This document shows positions 10,018 through 17,732 of a stretch of DNA of 64,000 bases, piece after piece. Under the pieces are notes generated by a model. The model searched no databases, was not told the DNA's origin, and saw only the letters and a list, made by a program, of their open reading frames with translations. The stretch comes from Proteiniphilum propionicum (lineage in GTDB: Bacteria > Bacteroidota > Bacteroidia > Bacteroidales > Dysgonomonadaceae): the NCBI RefSeq assembly GCF_022267555.1, contig NZ_CP073586.1, positions 3,266,501 to 3,330,500 on the forward strand, in the 5' to 3' direction. The position numbers and the translations under genes are program-made. Within the stretch, counting starts at the first letter, position 1. The number at the start of each line of letters is the position of its first letter.

Positions 10018-10055
10018 TTTATTGAACTGAGTTGTCCTGTTTATAAATTTCATTA

Positions 10056-10063
10056 CAAAATTA
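10056..10063 (-). promoter_or_regulatory. -7 element of the pst promoter
   Basis: On the minus strand this reads TAATTTTG, a full match to the Bacteroidetes -7 consensus TAnnTTTG. No good -33 TTG is present at the usual spacing, which fits an activator-dependent promoter. Transcription would begin near 10050, leaving a leader of about 35 bases before the ATG at 10017. Confidence 0.6.
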
Positions 10064-10072
10064 CAATATCAT

Positions 10073-10111
10073 TGTTACAAAACAGTTACAAAAATGTTAC
10101 AGATTTGTTAA
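10073..10111 (-). promoter_or_regulatory. Probable Pho box: four 6-bp repeats at 11-bp spacing
   Basis: On the plus strand TGTTAC, AGTTAC, TGTTAC and TGTTAA start at 10073, 10084, 10095 and 10106, exactly 11 bases apart. On the pst coding strand these read TTAACA/GTAACA, like the PhoP box of Gram-positives. The array ends 10 bases upstream of the -7 element, where an OmpR-family activator would sit. Confidence 0.75.
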
Positions 10112-10125
10112 GATTATAAAGGACG

Positions 10126-10144
10126 AGTCCACTTTAATAAGTCG
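10126..10144 (+). repeat. Solo IS-end-like sequence
   Basis: AGTCCACTTTAATAAGTCG resembles the two IS-end sequences at 21758-21776 (plus strand) and 34215-34233 (minus strand), sharing the AGTCCACT core and nearby bases. No transposase lies next to it, so it is at most a relic. Confidence 0.45.
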
Positions 10145-10341
10145 TTTTGTTAAACAATGACATTTGATTCTTAAGTGATTACGATGATAAATCTTCTAAT
10201 TTGAGACTTTTTCAAGCAGACTCAAGGACGGATTATCAAAGTTCGATAACAGGGTAAACAAATCTCATATGCCAAAAGCAGTGAGAGAGAGGTAAAAGAT
10301 ATACTTGCGCAACAGATTGGAAATAAAACCAATTAAACGGA

Positions 10342-10370
10342 TTGAATCTCCTGGAAAATTCGTAATTTTG
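10342..10370 (+). promoter_or_regulatory. queC promoter
   Basis: TTG at 10342-10344, an 18-base spacer and TAATTTTG at 10363-10370 match the -33/-7 pattern. Transcription would start near 10375, just ahead of a leader able to fold. Confidence 0.6.
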
Positions 10371-10393
10371 TAGGTGGAAAGCAACAGCTTTTC

Positions 10394-10426
10394 TGTGTAG
10401 CTTAGGGAACCACATAAAAAACAAAG
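10394..10426 (+). promoter_or_regulatory. Possible preQ1-I-like riboswitch in the queC leader
   Basis: TGTG (10394-10397) can pair with CACA (10411-10414), followed at once by ATAAAAAACAAAG, very like the A-rich tail of preQ1-I aptamers. Loop bases CTT (10401-10403) could pair with AAG (10424-10426) as the pseudoknot. The size (33 nt) and position just before queC fit, but stems are short and a competing GGTGG/CCAC pairing (10373-10377 with 10409-10412) exists. Confidence 0.3.
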
Positions 10427-10430
10427 AATA

Positions 10431-11099
10431 ATGAAAGATTATAAAGATCAGGATGCGCTGGTACTTTTTTCTGGCGGTCAGGATTCCACCACCTGCCTCT
10501 ATTGGGCAAAGCAGCATTTCAAAAATGTTTACACACTCTGCTTCAGCTACGGCCAGCGTCATTCGCGGGAAGTGGAGAACGCACGGCGCATTGCTGCCAT
10601 GGCAAATACCCCTTTTCAGCTTCTGGATGCTTCGGTAATCTCATTTCTGGCACCTAACTCACTTACAGACCTCTCCATGCATATGGATGAGGAGAAACCT
10701 GCCGGATCATACCCCAACACCTTTGTACCCGGCAGGAACCTTCTTTTTCTCACCTTCGGGGCGACTATCGCCTATGCACACGGGATACGTCATCTTATAA
10801 CCGGTGTGTCTGAAGCCGACTACAGCGGTTATCCGGACTGCAGAGATACGTTTATCCGCTCAGCAAACACCACTCTCAACCTGGCCATGGACAAGCAGTT
10901 CGTGGTTCATACTCCACTCATGTGGCGTAACAAAAAAGAGGTATGGCAGCTAGCCGATGAACTGGGGGTTTTCGATATAGTGAGGAATGAGACTCTTACC
11001 TGCTACAACGGCATTCTTGCCGAAGGGTGCGGACACTGCCCGGCTTGTCTGCTCCGCAACAAGGGGCTGGAGGAGTATCTGAAGGAAAAAGCTCTTTAA
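10431..11099 (+). CDS. queC: 7-cyano-7-deazaguanine synthase
   Basis: 222-residue QueC, the ATP-dependent enzyme that turns 7-carboxy-7-deazaguanine and ammonia into preQ0 in queuosine synthesis. The PP-loop is [17 protein letters not shown] (residues about 11-27). The C-terminal zinc-binding cysteines are in [14 protein letters not shown], and the conserved [10 protein letters not shown] segment is present. queF follows after 140 bases on the same strand, so the two probably form a unit. A possible preQ1-type leader precedes it. Confidence 0.96.
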   Translation: MKDYKDQDALVLFSGGQDSTTCLYWAKQHFKNVYTLCFSYGQRHSREVENARRIAAMANTPFQLLDASVISFLAPNSLTDLSMHMDEEKPAGSYPNTFVPGRNLLFLTFGATIAYAHGIRHLITGVSEADYSGYPDCRDTFIRSANTTLNLAMDKQFVVHTPLMWRNKKEVWQLADELGVFDIVRNETLTCYNGILAEGCGHCPACLLRNKGLEEYLKEKAL

Positions 11100-11239
11100 C
11101 AATTAACTATTAACCGAACTTTCGCAAGTGTTATTATTACAGACATACCTTTAAGCTTAAGCTGGATGTTTGAATACTTTCACAATAGACAGACAGATGC
11201 GAAAGTTGAAAAATTAACAGCAAACAAACTTTTCAGAAT

Positions 11240-11701
11240 ATGCAAAACAAAGGACTCACCCACCTGGGCAGTAAAACAGAGTACAAACAGGATTATGCAC
11301 CAAAGGTGCTGGAAGCATTCGAGAACAAACATCAGGGTAACGACTACTGGGTATCGTTCGACTGCCCTGAATTCACCAGCCTATGTCCCATAACGGGCCA
11401 GCCCGACTTTGCAACAATACGGATCGACTATATCCCCGGCGTGAAGATGGTAGAGAGCAAAAGTCTTAAACTCTATCTGTTTAGCTTCCGGAATCACGGC
11501 GCCTTCCATGAGGATTGTGTAAACATAATAATGAAAGATCTGATACAGCTTATGGATCCCAAATATATTGAGGTGACCGGTATCTTCACCCCACGCGGTG
11601 GTATCAGTATCTACCCCTACTCCAACTACGGACGGAAGGGGACCAAGTATGAGAAACTGGCCGAAGAGAGGCTTTTCAACCACTCATTCCCCATAAAATA
11701 A
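11240..11701 (+). CDS. queF: NADPH-dependent 7-cyano-7-deazaguanine reductase
   Basis: 153-residue short-form QueF, which reduces preQ0 to preQ1. The catalytic cysteine is in [13 protein letters not shown], the NADPH-binding motif is [20 protein letters not shown], and the C-terminal [10 protein letters not shown] is conserved. It lies downstream of queC and ends just before a hairpin shared with the convergent GH16 gene. Confidence 0.96.
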   Translation: MQNKGLTHLGSKTEYKQDYAPKVLEAFENKHQGNDYWVSFDCPEFTSLCPITGQPDFATIRIDYIPGVKMVESKSLKLYLFSFRNHGAFHEDCVNIIMKDLIQLMDPKYIEVTGIFTPRGGISIYPYSNYGRKGTKYEKLAEERLFNHSFPIK

Positions 11702-11703
11702 AA

Positions 11704-11750
11704 ACGGGGACATCCTGCCGTTGGTAAAAACCGGTCTGTGGATGTCCCGT
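11704..11750. terminator. Hairpin between queF and the convergent GH16-like gene
   Basis: ACGGGGACATCC pairs with GGATGTCCCGT (one bulge) around a 24-base loop that has its own short CCG/CGG pairing. It starts 3 bases after the queF stop and lies 22 bases from the end of the convergent gene. A strong T run is lacking, so it may act as a 3' end stabiliser. Confidence 0.5.
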
Positions 11751-11772
11751 AATATACTTTTAATAGCTACTG

Positions 11773-12573
11773 CTATTTGGCGACAGCTGATTCTGGTTCG
11801 TAATAACGTACCCAGTCTATAAACATATCTGCGGGTAGGGCCGCGGGATCGGTCTCCTTGTTTAGTCTAATACCGATAAAGATATTAAACTCCATGTCAT
11901 CAAACGGGAACTGCCCTGGAATATGGGTGAGGATACGAGGATACTTTTTTGTACGGATATTATCCACGAAAAAAACCAGGCTGTCGGGATATTTTTCCAC
12001 TCCGTAAATATGATATTCATTGGGGTTTACACCTACCAATGCACTGGAGGGGGGATTATCAGGCATTCCTTCTGTGGTGGTGTATTCAGATGTTACCGAC
12101 TGATAGACGAACTCATCAAGGCTATACCGCTCCATAACATCAATTGCAATATTCTTCGTTCCATCGGCAGGCAGTAAAGTGACAAAGGGTGTTGCTCCTT
12201 CAACGGGATTCATGCGGGCTTTTACCTCTATTCTGCTCACACTGCCCTTCTTAACACCTTCCCGGGTGATCCCCCCGGTGAGAAACGGAATTGCTTCTGT
12301 ATCTGCGTTATTAGCCACTCCGCGCAGCACAAGGTTCCCTTCCTGCATGACATAGAGAGCATCGTTGCTACTCATATACAAGCTCATATGTGTCTTTCCC
12401 CTGGGCGATTTTGACCATTCGTCTTCATTCAGCTTACCGTTAAAATCATCTTCCCAGGCAAGTGCCCACCCCTTTCTGAACTTCTCATCTTCATTACCTT
12501 TCTGTTCAGAGCAGGATATCAGTCCCGTCACAAATACAAGAGCCGCTACCAGGATTGTGTTTGATTTGTTCAT
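11773..12573 (-). CDS. GH16-like lipoprotein, probably without glycosidase activity
   Basis: 266-residue lipoprotein (signal ending FVTGLISC) with a GH16 laminarinase-type beta-jelly-roll: WALAWEDDFNGKLNEDEWSKSPRG, then VSRIEVKARMNPVEG, then FIDWVRYYEPE at the end. It is a diverged paralogue of the gene at 12902-13699. The catalytic motif there, GGEIDIME, here reads NIAIDVME, so the first Glu (nucleophile) is replaced by Ala, and the surrounding AFWMLP is FVTLLP. The later QLGGNWVG segment is also lost. It may bind glycan without cutting it, or have some other role. It has its own promoter-like element at 12665-12672. Confidence 0.75.
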   Translation of the reverse strand: MNKSNTILVAALVFVTGLISCSEQKGNEDEKFRKGWALAWEDDFNGKLNEDEWSKSPRGKTHMSLYMSSNDALYVMQEGNLVLRGVANNADTEAIPFLTGGITREGVKKGSVSRIEVKARMNPVEGATPFVTLLPADGTKNIAIDVMERYSLDEFVYQSVTSEYTTTEGMPDNPPSSALVGVNPNEYHIYGVEKYPDSLVFFVDNIRTKKYPRILTHIPGQFPFDDMEFNIFIGIRLNKETDPAALPADMFIDWVRYYEPESAVAK

Positions 12574-12582
12574 CTTTTTTCT

Positions 12583-12665
12583 TTTTTTTAATTATACTGC
12601 TTGCAATGCTTTTTAATTGTACAGCTTGTACTGTTTTAAAATGCAATGTTTTTTAATTTCACTGC
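12583..12665 (-). repeat. Three direct repeats in the leader of the GH16-like gene
   Basis: A motif of the form TTTTTAATTnnACnGC occurs three times, ending at 12600, 12625 and 12665; the last two are also preceded by TGCAATG. All lie between the -7 element and the start codon, so they are in the predicted mRNA leader. Confidence 0.55.
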
Positions 12666-12672
12666 AAAATTA
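12665..12672 (-). promoter_or_regulatory. -7 element for the GH16-like gene
   Basis: The minus strand reads TAATTTTG, a full match to TAnnTTTG, about 90 bases before the start codon at 12573. No clear -33 element. Confidence 0.5.
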
Positions 12673-12901
12673 GGTATAATCCTTATTTTACAATCCAACG
12701 CCTCCACAATAAGTGTTAATCATTCAAAAAGCCTGTAAATAGAAACTTTTACGTGCGTAATTTGCCCATAACGATATTTCTAGCTTACACCATTAATAAA
12801 CATTCAGGCATTGCGAATGTTAGCACAATTATAACCCGTTATTACTCCTTCAACGTGTAGAACCTTGCCATTGCTATCTATTCTGCTTTTTCAACAACAT
12901 A

Positions 12902-13699
12902 TCATTCCTTTATCCCGTAGAACCGTACCCAGTCTATATACATCTCCACAGGCAAACCGTTGGGGTCAACCTCTCCTACCCAATTACCGCCAAGCTGCAT
13001 ATCCAGCAGCAGATAGAATTCCTGATCGTTGAACGGGAACTGCCCATCTTTATCGGTCTCGATACGTGGATATGAGAATGTGCGCCTGTCGTTCACGAAG
13101 AAGACAAGGCTGTCGGCATGTTTTTCAACGGCATATAAATTATACCCTTCTGGATCTATTGGTGCTGTACCGCTGTTAACGGGATCCTTAATCTTAAGGT
13201 TGAATGTATAATTTGTGTGAACTGTCTGATAAACAAAATCTTCGTGGCTCAGTCGTTCCATAATATCTATCTCACCGCCATTGGGCCATTTTGTATTTGC
13301 CGGCAGCATCCAGAATGCAGGCCATGCCCCTGTGGCACCATTAAGCCTGGCTTTTATCTCTAACCGTCCGGAGCCAAACGTTTTTTTGCCTTTCGTGAAA
13401 ACGCCACCGGTTATAAAAGGGGCTGTATCGTTGGGAAGCACATTGTTAACTATACCTCTGAGAATAAGGTTGCCACCGGCCACACTATACAGGGAATCAT
13501 AATCGCTCATATAGTTATTCCAGTCGCTTTTTCCACGGGGAATCTTGGACCATACTCCATAATCTATACTTTCACCGTCGAAATTTTCCTCCCATATAAG
13601 CTTCCATTCAGCTGCTTTATCCGAAGTCTGTTGTCCGGTACATGCCATTAATGCAAGACATGCGGCTGAGACCAAAAAAATAACAATAGTTCTGTTCAT
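12902..13699 (-). CDS. GH16 family glycoside hydrolase, laminarinase-like lipoprotein
   Basis: 265-residue lipoprotein (signal ending AACLALMAC) with an intact GH16 fold: WKLIWEENFDGESIDYGVW, SGRLEIKARLNGATGAWPA, FWMLPANTKWPNGG, catalytic EIDIMER with both Glu residues, and QLGGNWVG near the C-terminus. Members cut beta-1,3 or mixed beta-1,3-1,4 glucans or related polymers; the substrate here cannot be told. It sits upstream of, and in the same direction as, its catalytically altered paralogue at 11773-12573, with 328 bases between them, so they look like a duplicated pair with separate promoters. Confidence 0.9.
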   Translation of the reverse strand: MNRTIVIFLVSAACLALMACTGQQTSDKAAEWKLIWEENFDGESIDYGVWSKIPRGKSDWNNYMSDYDSLYSVAGGNLILRGIVNNVLPNDTAPFITGGVFTKGKKTFGSGRLEIKARLNGATGAWPAFWMLPANTKWPNGGEIDIMERLSHEDFVYQTVHTNYTFNLKIKDPVNSGTAPIDPEGYNLYAVEKHADSLVFFVNDRRTFSYPRIETDKDGQFPFNDQEFYLLLDMQLGGNWVGEVDPNGLPVEMYIDWVRFYGIKE

Positions 13700-13780
13700 T
13701 TGCGTTTTATACTTGAAATTTAATACTTACTATTGAATTTAATTTTCTTTTCGATACTATTCATTCATAACAACATTCCA

Positions 13781-13788
13781 CAAAGATA
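13781..13788 (-). promoter_or_regulatory. -7 element for the GH16 hydrolase gene
   Basis: The minus strand reads TATCTTTG, a full consensus match, about 80 bases before the start codon at 13699. It is arranged back to back with the promoter at 13821-13828. Confidence 0.5.
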
Positions 13789-13820
13789 TGTAAAAGCAGA
13801 AGAATAGTAAACTTTTTTAT

Positions 13821-13828
13821 TACCTTTG
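13821..13828 (+). promoter_or_regulatory. -7 element for the aminotransferase operon
   Basis: TACCTTTG is a full match to TAnnTTTG, 52 bases upstream of the start codon at 13881. No clear -33 TTG. Confidence 0.55.
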
Positions 13829-13880
13829 CCTCCTACAATCAAAGAAAAAGATTTATAAGGTTTCAATCAACGCGATCGCT

Positions 13881-15077
13881 ATGCCCGAGATTTCCCGGCG
13901 CGGCATTCAGATGCCCGCTTCACCCATACGCAAACTTGCTCCACTGTCAGATGCAGCTAAAGCCAGGGGAGTAAAAGTATATCACCTCAACATCGGCCAG
14001 CCCGATCTTCCCTCTCCCGTTTCGGCACTTGATGCAATCAGGGAGATAGATCGCACCACACTGGAATATAGTCCCAGCGACGGTTACAGGTTTTACAGAG
14101 AGAATCTGGTTACCTATTATAAAAAGTTCGATATCGATCTCTTGCCCGAAGAGATAATTGTCACGGCAGGAGGCTCTGAGGCGGTACTGTACGCATTTAT
14201 GGCCTGTCTGAATCCTGGTGACGAGATCATCGTCCCCGAACCGGCCTATGCCAACTATATGGCTTTTGCCATCTCTGCCGGTGCAGTTATCCGCACAATT
14301 CCCTCTACTATGGAAACTGGGTTTGCCCTTCCTCCCATACCTGAGTTCGAGAAGCTGATAAACGAACGTACCAAGGGAATACTTATTTGCAATCCCAACA
14401 ATCCAACCGGTTACGTATACACAACGCACGAGATGATGCAGATAAGGGACCTGGTGAAGAAATACAACCTCTATCTCTTTTCGGATGAGGTGTACAGGGA
14501 GTTCATATATAATGACACACCTTACATATCGGCATGCCATCTTGAGGGACTGGAAGAGAATGTGGTGCTGATAGATTCAGTATCGAAGAGATACAGCGAG
14601 TGTGGCATTCGTATAGGAGCACTTATAACAAAAAACCGCAAGGTGCACGACACCGTGATGAAGTTCTGCCAGGCACGGCTGAGCCCTCCGCTTATAGGGC
14701 AGATAGCAGCTAACGCGTCTCTCAAGGAGAATGGATTGTATATGCAAAAGAACTTCGATGAGTACAAGAGTCGCCGCGACTTCCTTATCGAACGTCTTAA
14801 CAACATTCCCGGAGTCTACTCGCCCATGCCGCAGGGTGCTTTTTACACTTTGGCAAAGCTACCAATTGACGATGCCGACGCCTTCTGTGCATGGTGCCTG
14901 TCCGATTTCCAGTATGAAGGACAGACTGTATTCATGGCGCCCGCAACTGGATTTTATGTGACTCCCGGACTGGGTAAAAACGAAGTACGTATTGCCTATG
15001 TCCTGAACAAGGAATATTTAGAAAAAGCCCTTACTGTACTGGAAAAAGCACTGGAGGCATACCAAAATACCCGATAA
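13881..15077 (+). CDS. PLP-dependent aminotransferase, class I/II (aspartate aminotransferase-like)
   Basis: 398-residue fold-type I aminotransferase. Visible landmarks: NIGQPDLPSP near the N-terminus, TAGGSEAVLYAFMA (phosphate-binding loop region), CNPNNPTGYVYT, FSDEVYREF (Asp that contacts the pyridine nitrogen), and the PLP lysine in SVSKRYSECGIRIG (about residue 236) with the Arg that holds the substrate carboxylate near NEVRIAYVL. The sequence suggests transfer between an amino acid and 2-oxoglutarate, but the preferred donor cannot be read. It is followed after 5 bases by the permease gene and probably forms an operon with it, although no functional link is evident. Confidence 0.88.
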   Translation: MPEISRRGIQMPASPIRKLAPLSDAAKARGVKVYHLNIGQPDLPSPVSALDAIREIDRTTLEYSPSDGYRFYRENLVTYYKKFDIDLLPEEIIVTAGGSEAVLYAFMACLNPGDEIIVPEPAYANYMAFAISAGAVIRTIPSTMETGFALPPIPEFEKLINERTKGILICNPNNPTGYVYTTHEMMQIRDLVKKYNLYLFSDEVYREFIYNDTPYISACHLEGLEENVVLIDSVSKRYSECGIRIGALITKNRKVHDTVMKFCQARLSPPLIGQIAANASLKENGLYMQKNFDEYKSRRDFLIERLNNIPGVYSPMPQGAFYTLAKLPIDDADAFCAWCLSDFQYEGQTVFMAPATGFYVTPGLGKNEVRIAYVLNKEYLEKALTVLEKALEAYQNTR

Positions 15078-15082
15078 TATTT

Positions 15083-16330
15083 ATGAATGCGGAGCTGTTC
15101 ATAGCGAGACGGATATACAAAGGAGACAAGAAGAACGACAAGCGTGTCTCGTCACCTGCCATAAAGATAGCCATTGCGGGCATAGCGCTGGGACTGGCAG
15201 TGATGATTGTATCGGTCTGCATTATAGTAGGCTTCAAAAAAGAGGTTCGCGCCAAGGTGATAGGCTTCGGTTCTCACATTCAGATCACAGCTTTCGACAA
15301 CAACTCCTCATATGAGCATGTGCCTATAGCTTTCTCCGATACGCTTGCGGCTACACTGGCTGCCAATCCCGATATCCGCCACATTCAAGAGTTTATCACC
15401 AAGCCGGCCATTATCAAAACCGATAAAGACTTCATGGGGGTGGTGCTGAAAGGGGTTTCCGAAAACTATGACTGGAGCTTTTTTCACAAAAACCTGCTGG
15501 AAGGCGACATCATTAATAAAAACGACACCGCCGCCGGCAACCAGGCTATCATATCAAAAGATATTGCAGACAAGCTGCAATTAAATATGGGGGACAACTT
15601 CACCTGTTATTTTGTCCAGGAACCTGTCCGGGCACGCAGGTTTAACATTATCGGCATCTATCAGACCAATTTCGAGGATTATGACAAGCTTTATGTCATC
15701 ACAGAAAAGAATATACTCTCAACTATTAATGGATGGGACAATGATATGGTGAGCGGTATTGAACTGTTGGTGAAAGACTACAACAACCTGGACAAGACCT
15801 CCAGGGATCTTTTTTTCGACATGGCCTCATACAAAGACCGTCTAGGCAACAATCTCTACACACGATCAATTAAGGATATCAATCCCATGATTTTCAACTG
15901 GCTTAACCTACTGGATATGAATGTGTGGGTCATAGTAATACTCATGTTGGTGGTCTCCGGGTTTACAATGATCTCCGGCCTGCTTATTATCATTCTGGAA
16001 CGGGCCAACATGATAGGCATGCTGAAATCGATGGGTGCAAGAGATTTCAGTATTCGCAAAGTATTTCTCTACCTCTCGGCCTTCTTGATAGGACAGGGCA
16101 TGTTGTGGGGAAACCTGTTTGCTCTTCTCTTCTGCTTAGTTCAGGACCGGTTTCAGCTGCTGCGGCTCGACCCCTCTACCTACTATCTATCGGCGGTGCC
16201 GATAGATATAAACCCGTTATATATTATCCTTCTAAATATTGGTACCCTGATAGCTTCCCTGCTGATGATGACAGGCCCCTCCTATCTGGTGGCCAGGATT
16301 ACTCCCGCAAAATCCATCCGGTTTGAGTAA
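15083..16330 (+). CDS. FtsX/LolC-E-type ABC transporter permease
   Basis: 415-residue inner-membrane protein: an N-terminal helix (about residues 26-50, IAIAGIALGLAVMIVSVCII), a large periplasmic domain of about 220 residues, then three helices (about 275-305, 320-350, 375-400) as in the MacB/FtsX permease family. N-terminal FIARRIYKG and late GMLKSMGARDFSIRKVFLY match LolC/LolE-type lipoprotein-release permeases. No ATPase or second permease is adjacent, so its partner must be elsewhere. It could work in lipoprotein sorting, which is inference from the family. Confidence 0.82.
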   Translation: MNAELFIARRIYKGDKKNDKRVSSPAIKIAIAGIALGLAVMIVSVCIIVGFKKEVRAKVIGFGSHIQITAFDNNSSYEHVPIAFSDTLAATLAANPDIRHIQEFITKPAIIKTDKDFMGVVLKGVSENYDWSFFHKNLLEGDIINKNDTAAGNQAIISKDIADKLQLNMGDNFTCYFVQEPVRARRFNIIGIYQTNFEDYDKLYVITEKNILSTINGWDNDMVSGIELLVKDYNNLDKTSRDLFFDMASYKDRLGNNLYTRSIKDINPMIFNWLNLLDMNVWVIVILMLVVSGFTMISGLLIIILERANMIGMLKSMGARDFSIRKVFLYLSAFLIGQGMLWGNLFALLFCLVQDRFQLLRLDPSTYYLSAVPIDINPLYIILLNIGTLIASLLMMTGPSYLVARITPAKSIRFE

Positions 16331-16508
16331 ATAAAATCTTTCCACCACGCGCGGATATCAGAGGGAAGAAGTAATCTGGCCGGATTTATCGGGGACGATT
16401 TAAATTTGTATCTTTACAACAATAAAAAATTACATATGCATGCGTTCTCTTATTTATATGAGACATAGGATGCATTATTAATCATGATGATAAAAATACA
16501 GATCAGGA

Positions 16509-17732
16509 ATGAGAATACTTCATACATCGGACTGGCATCTGGGGAAGAGGCTTGAAGATTTTCCACGCCTCGAAGAGCAGCAGGCGGTGATGCATGAGAT
16601 CTGCGAAATAGCGGAACGGGAAAAGGTTGATGTTGTGGTGGTGTCGGGCGACCTGTTCGACACCTTCAATCCTTCCACCGAGGCGATAGAGCTGTTCTAC
16701 AAAACCCTGAAGCGGCTGACAGCAGGCGGGCACCGCCCAGTGATTGCCATCGCAGGTAACCACGACTCTCCCGACCGTATTGAAGCCCCCGACCCATTGG
16801 CCCGCGAGTGCGGCATTATCTTTGCTGGCTATCCCCATTCGGAGGCTACCCCGTTCGCACTCGACAGCGGCCTTACGTTGCTGCAAAGCGAGCAGGGTTT
16901 TCTAGAGTTGCAACTCCCCGAAACAAATATTCCCCTGAGAGTTTTGCATACCCCTTACGCTAACGAGTATAGGTTGAAAACCTTTCTCGGACACGAGGAT
17001 AGCGACGAGGAGCTACGCACCCTCCTTCAGGAGAGATGGGAAAGCCTTGCCCAGCGCTACTGCGATACAAGAGGGGTAAACATACTTGTTTCGCATCTCT
17101 TTATGGTGAAGAGAGGCGATGAGCTGCCGGAAGAGCCGGAAGATGAAAAGCCAATACTGCATGTGGGTGGTGCCCAGGCAGTCTATACCGAAAATATTCC
17201 TCGGCAGATACAATACACAGCACTGGGGCACCTGCACCGCATGCATCAAGTGTCATCATCACCTTCGCCCGTATTTTACAGTGGTAGCCCCCTCTCCTAC
17301 AGCTTTGCCGAGGCAAATCAAAAGAAATACGTACTACTGACCGATGTTATGCCGGGTAATCCCGCCGTCATCCGCGAGGTGGAGCTCACCCGCGTGAAAC
17401 CATTGCTACGTAAACGAGCCATGGGAGTGGAGGCGGCACTACAGTGGCTGGCAGAGAATCCTAACGCACTAGTAGAGCTTACGCTGGCCACCGACACCTT
17501 TCTGACCGCTGTGGACAGAAAAAACCTGCATGCCGCTCATCCGGGTATCGTTGCTATTATCCCGGAGGTTGCAAACGCTGAAAACCTGTTCACCACCCAT
17601 CATAAGCAGATCGACCTGAGCCGGAGTGTGGAAGCGCTGTTTCGCGACTACTTCTTCCATGAGAAAGGGCAGGAGCCCAATGAGGAGATCATGCAGTTAT
17701 TCACCGAAATAATGGCAGAAGAAAAACAATGA
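16509..17732 (+). CDS. sbcD: Exonuclease subunit SbcD
   Basis: 407-residue Mre11-like nuclease subunit. The metal-binding motifs are in order: HTSDWHLGKRL (residues about 5-15), VVSGDLFDTFNPS, IAGNHDSPDRIEAP, VSHLFM and LGHLHRMHQ. With SbcC it degrades DNA ends and cuts hairpins, helping to remove palindromes and DNA-protein crosslinks. The stop overlaps the sbcC start by 4 bases (ATGA). Confidence 0.96.
   Translation: MRILHTSDWHLGKRLEDFPRLEEQQAVMHEICEIAEREKVDVVVVSGDLFDTFNPSTEAIELFYKTLKRLTAGGHRPVIAIAGNHDSPDRIEAPDPLARECGIIFAGYPHSEATPFALDSGLTLLQSEQGFLELQLPETNIPLRVLHTPYANEYRLKTFLGHEDSDEELRTLLQERWESLAQRYCDTRGVNILVSHLFMVKRGDELPEEPEDEKPILHVGGAQAVYTENIPRQIQYTALGHLHRMHQVSSSPSPVFYSGSPLSYSFAEANQKKYVLLTDVMPGNPAVIREVELTRVKPLLRKRAMGVEAALQWLAENPNALVELTLATDTFLTAVDRKNLHAAHPGIVAIIPEVANAENLFTTHHKQIDLSRSVEALFRDYFFHEKGQEPNEEIMQLFTEIMAEEKQ

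Noticed and set aside
1724-10240. Short shared words (AGACTCAAGGA at about 1757 and 10217)
   Set aside because: Only 11 bases are identical and flanking similarity is weak; not enough for a repeat family.
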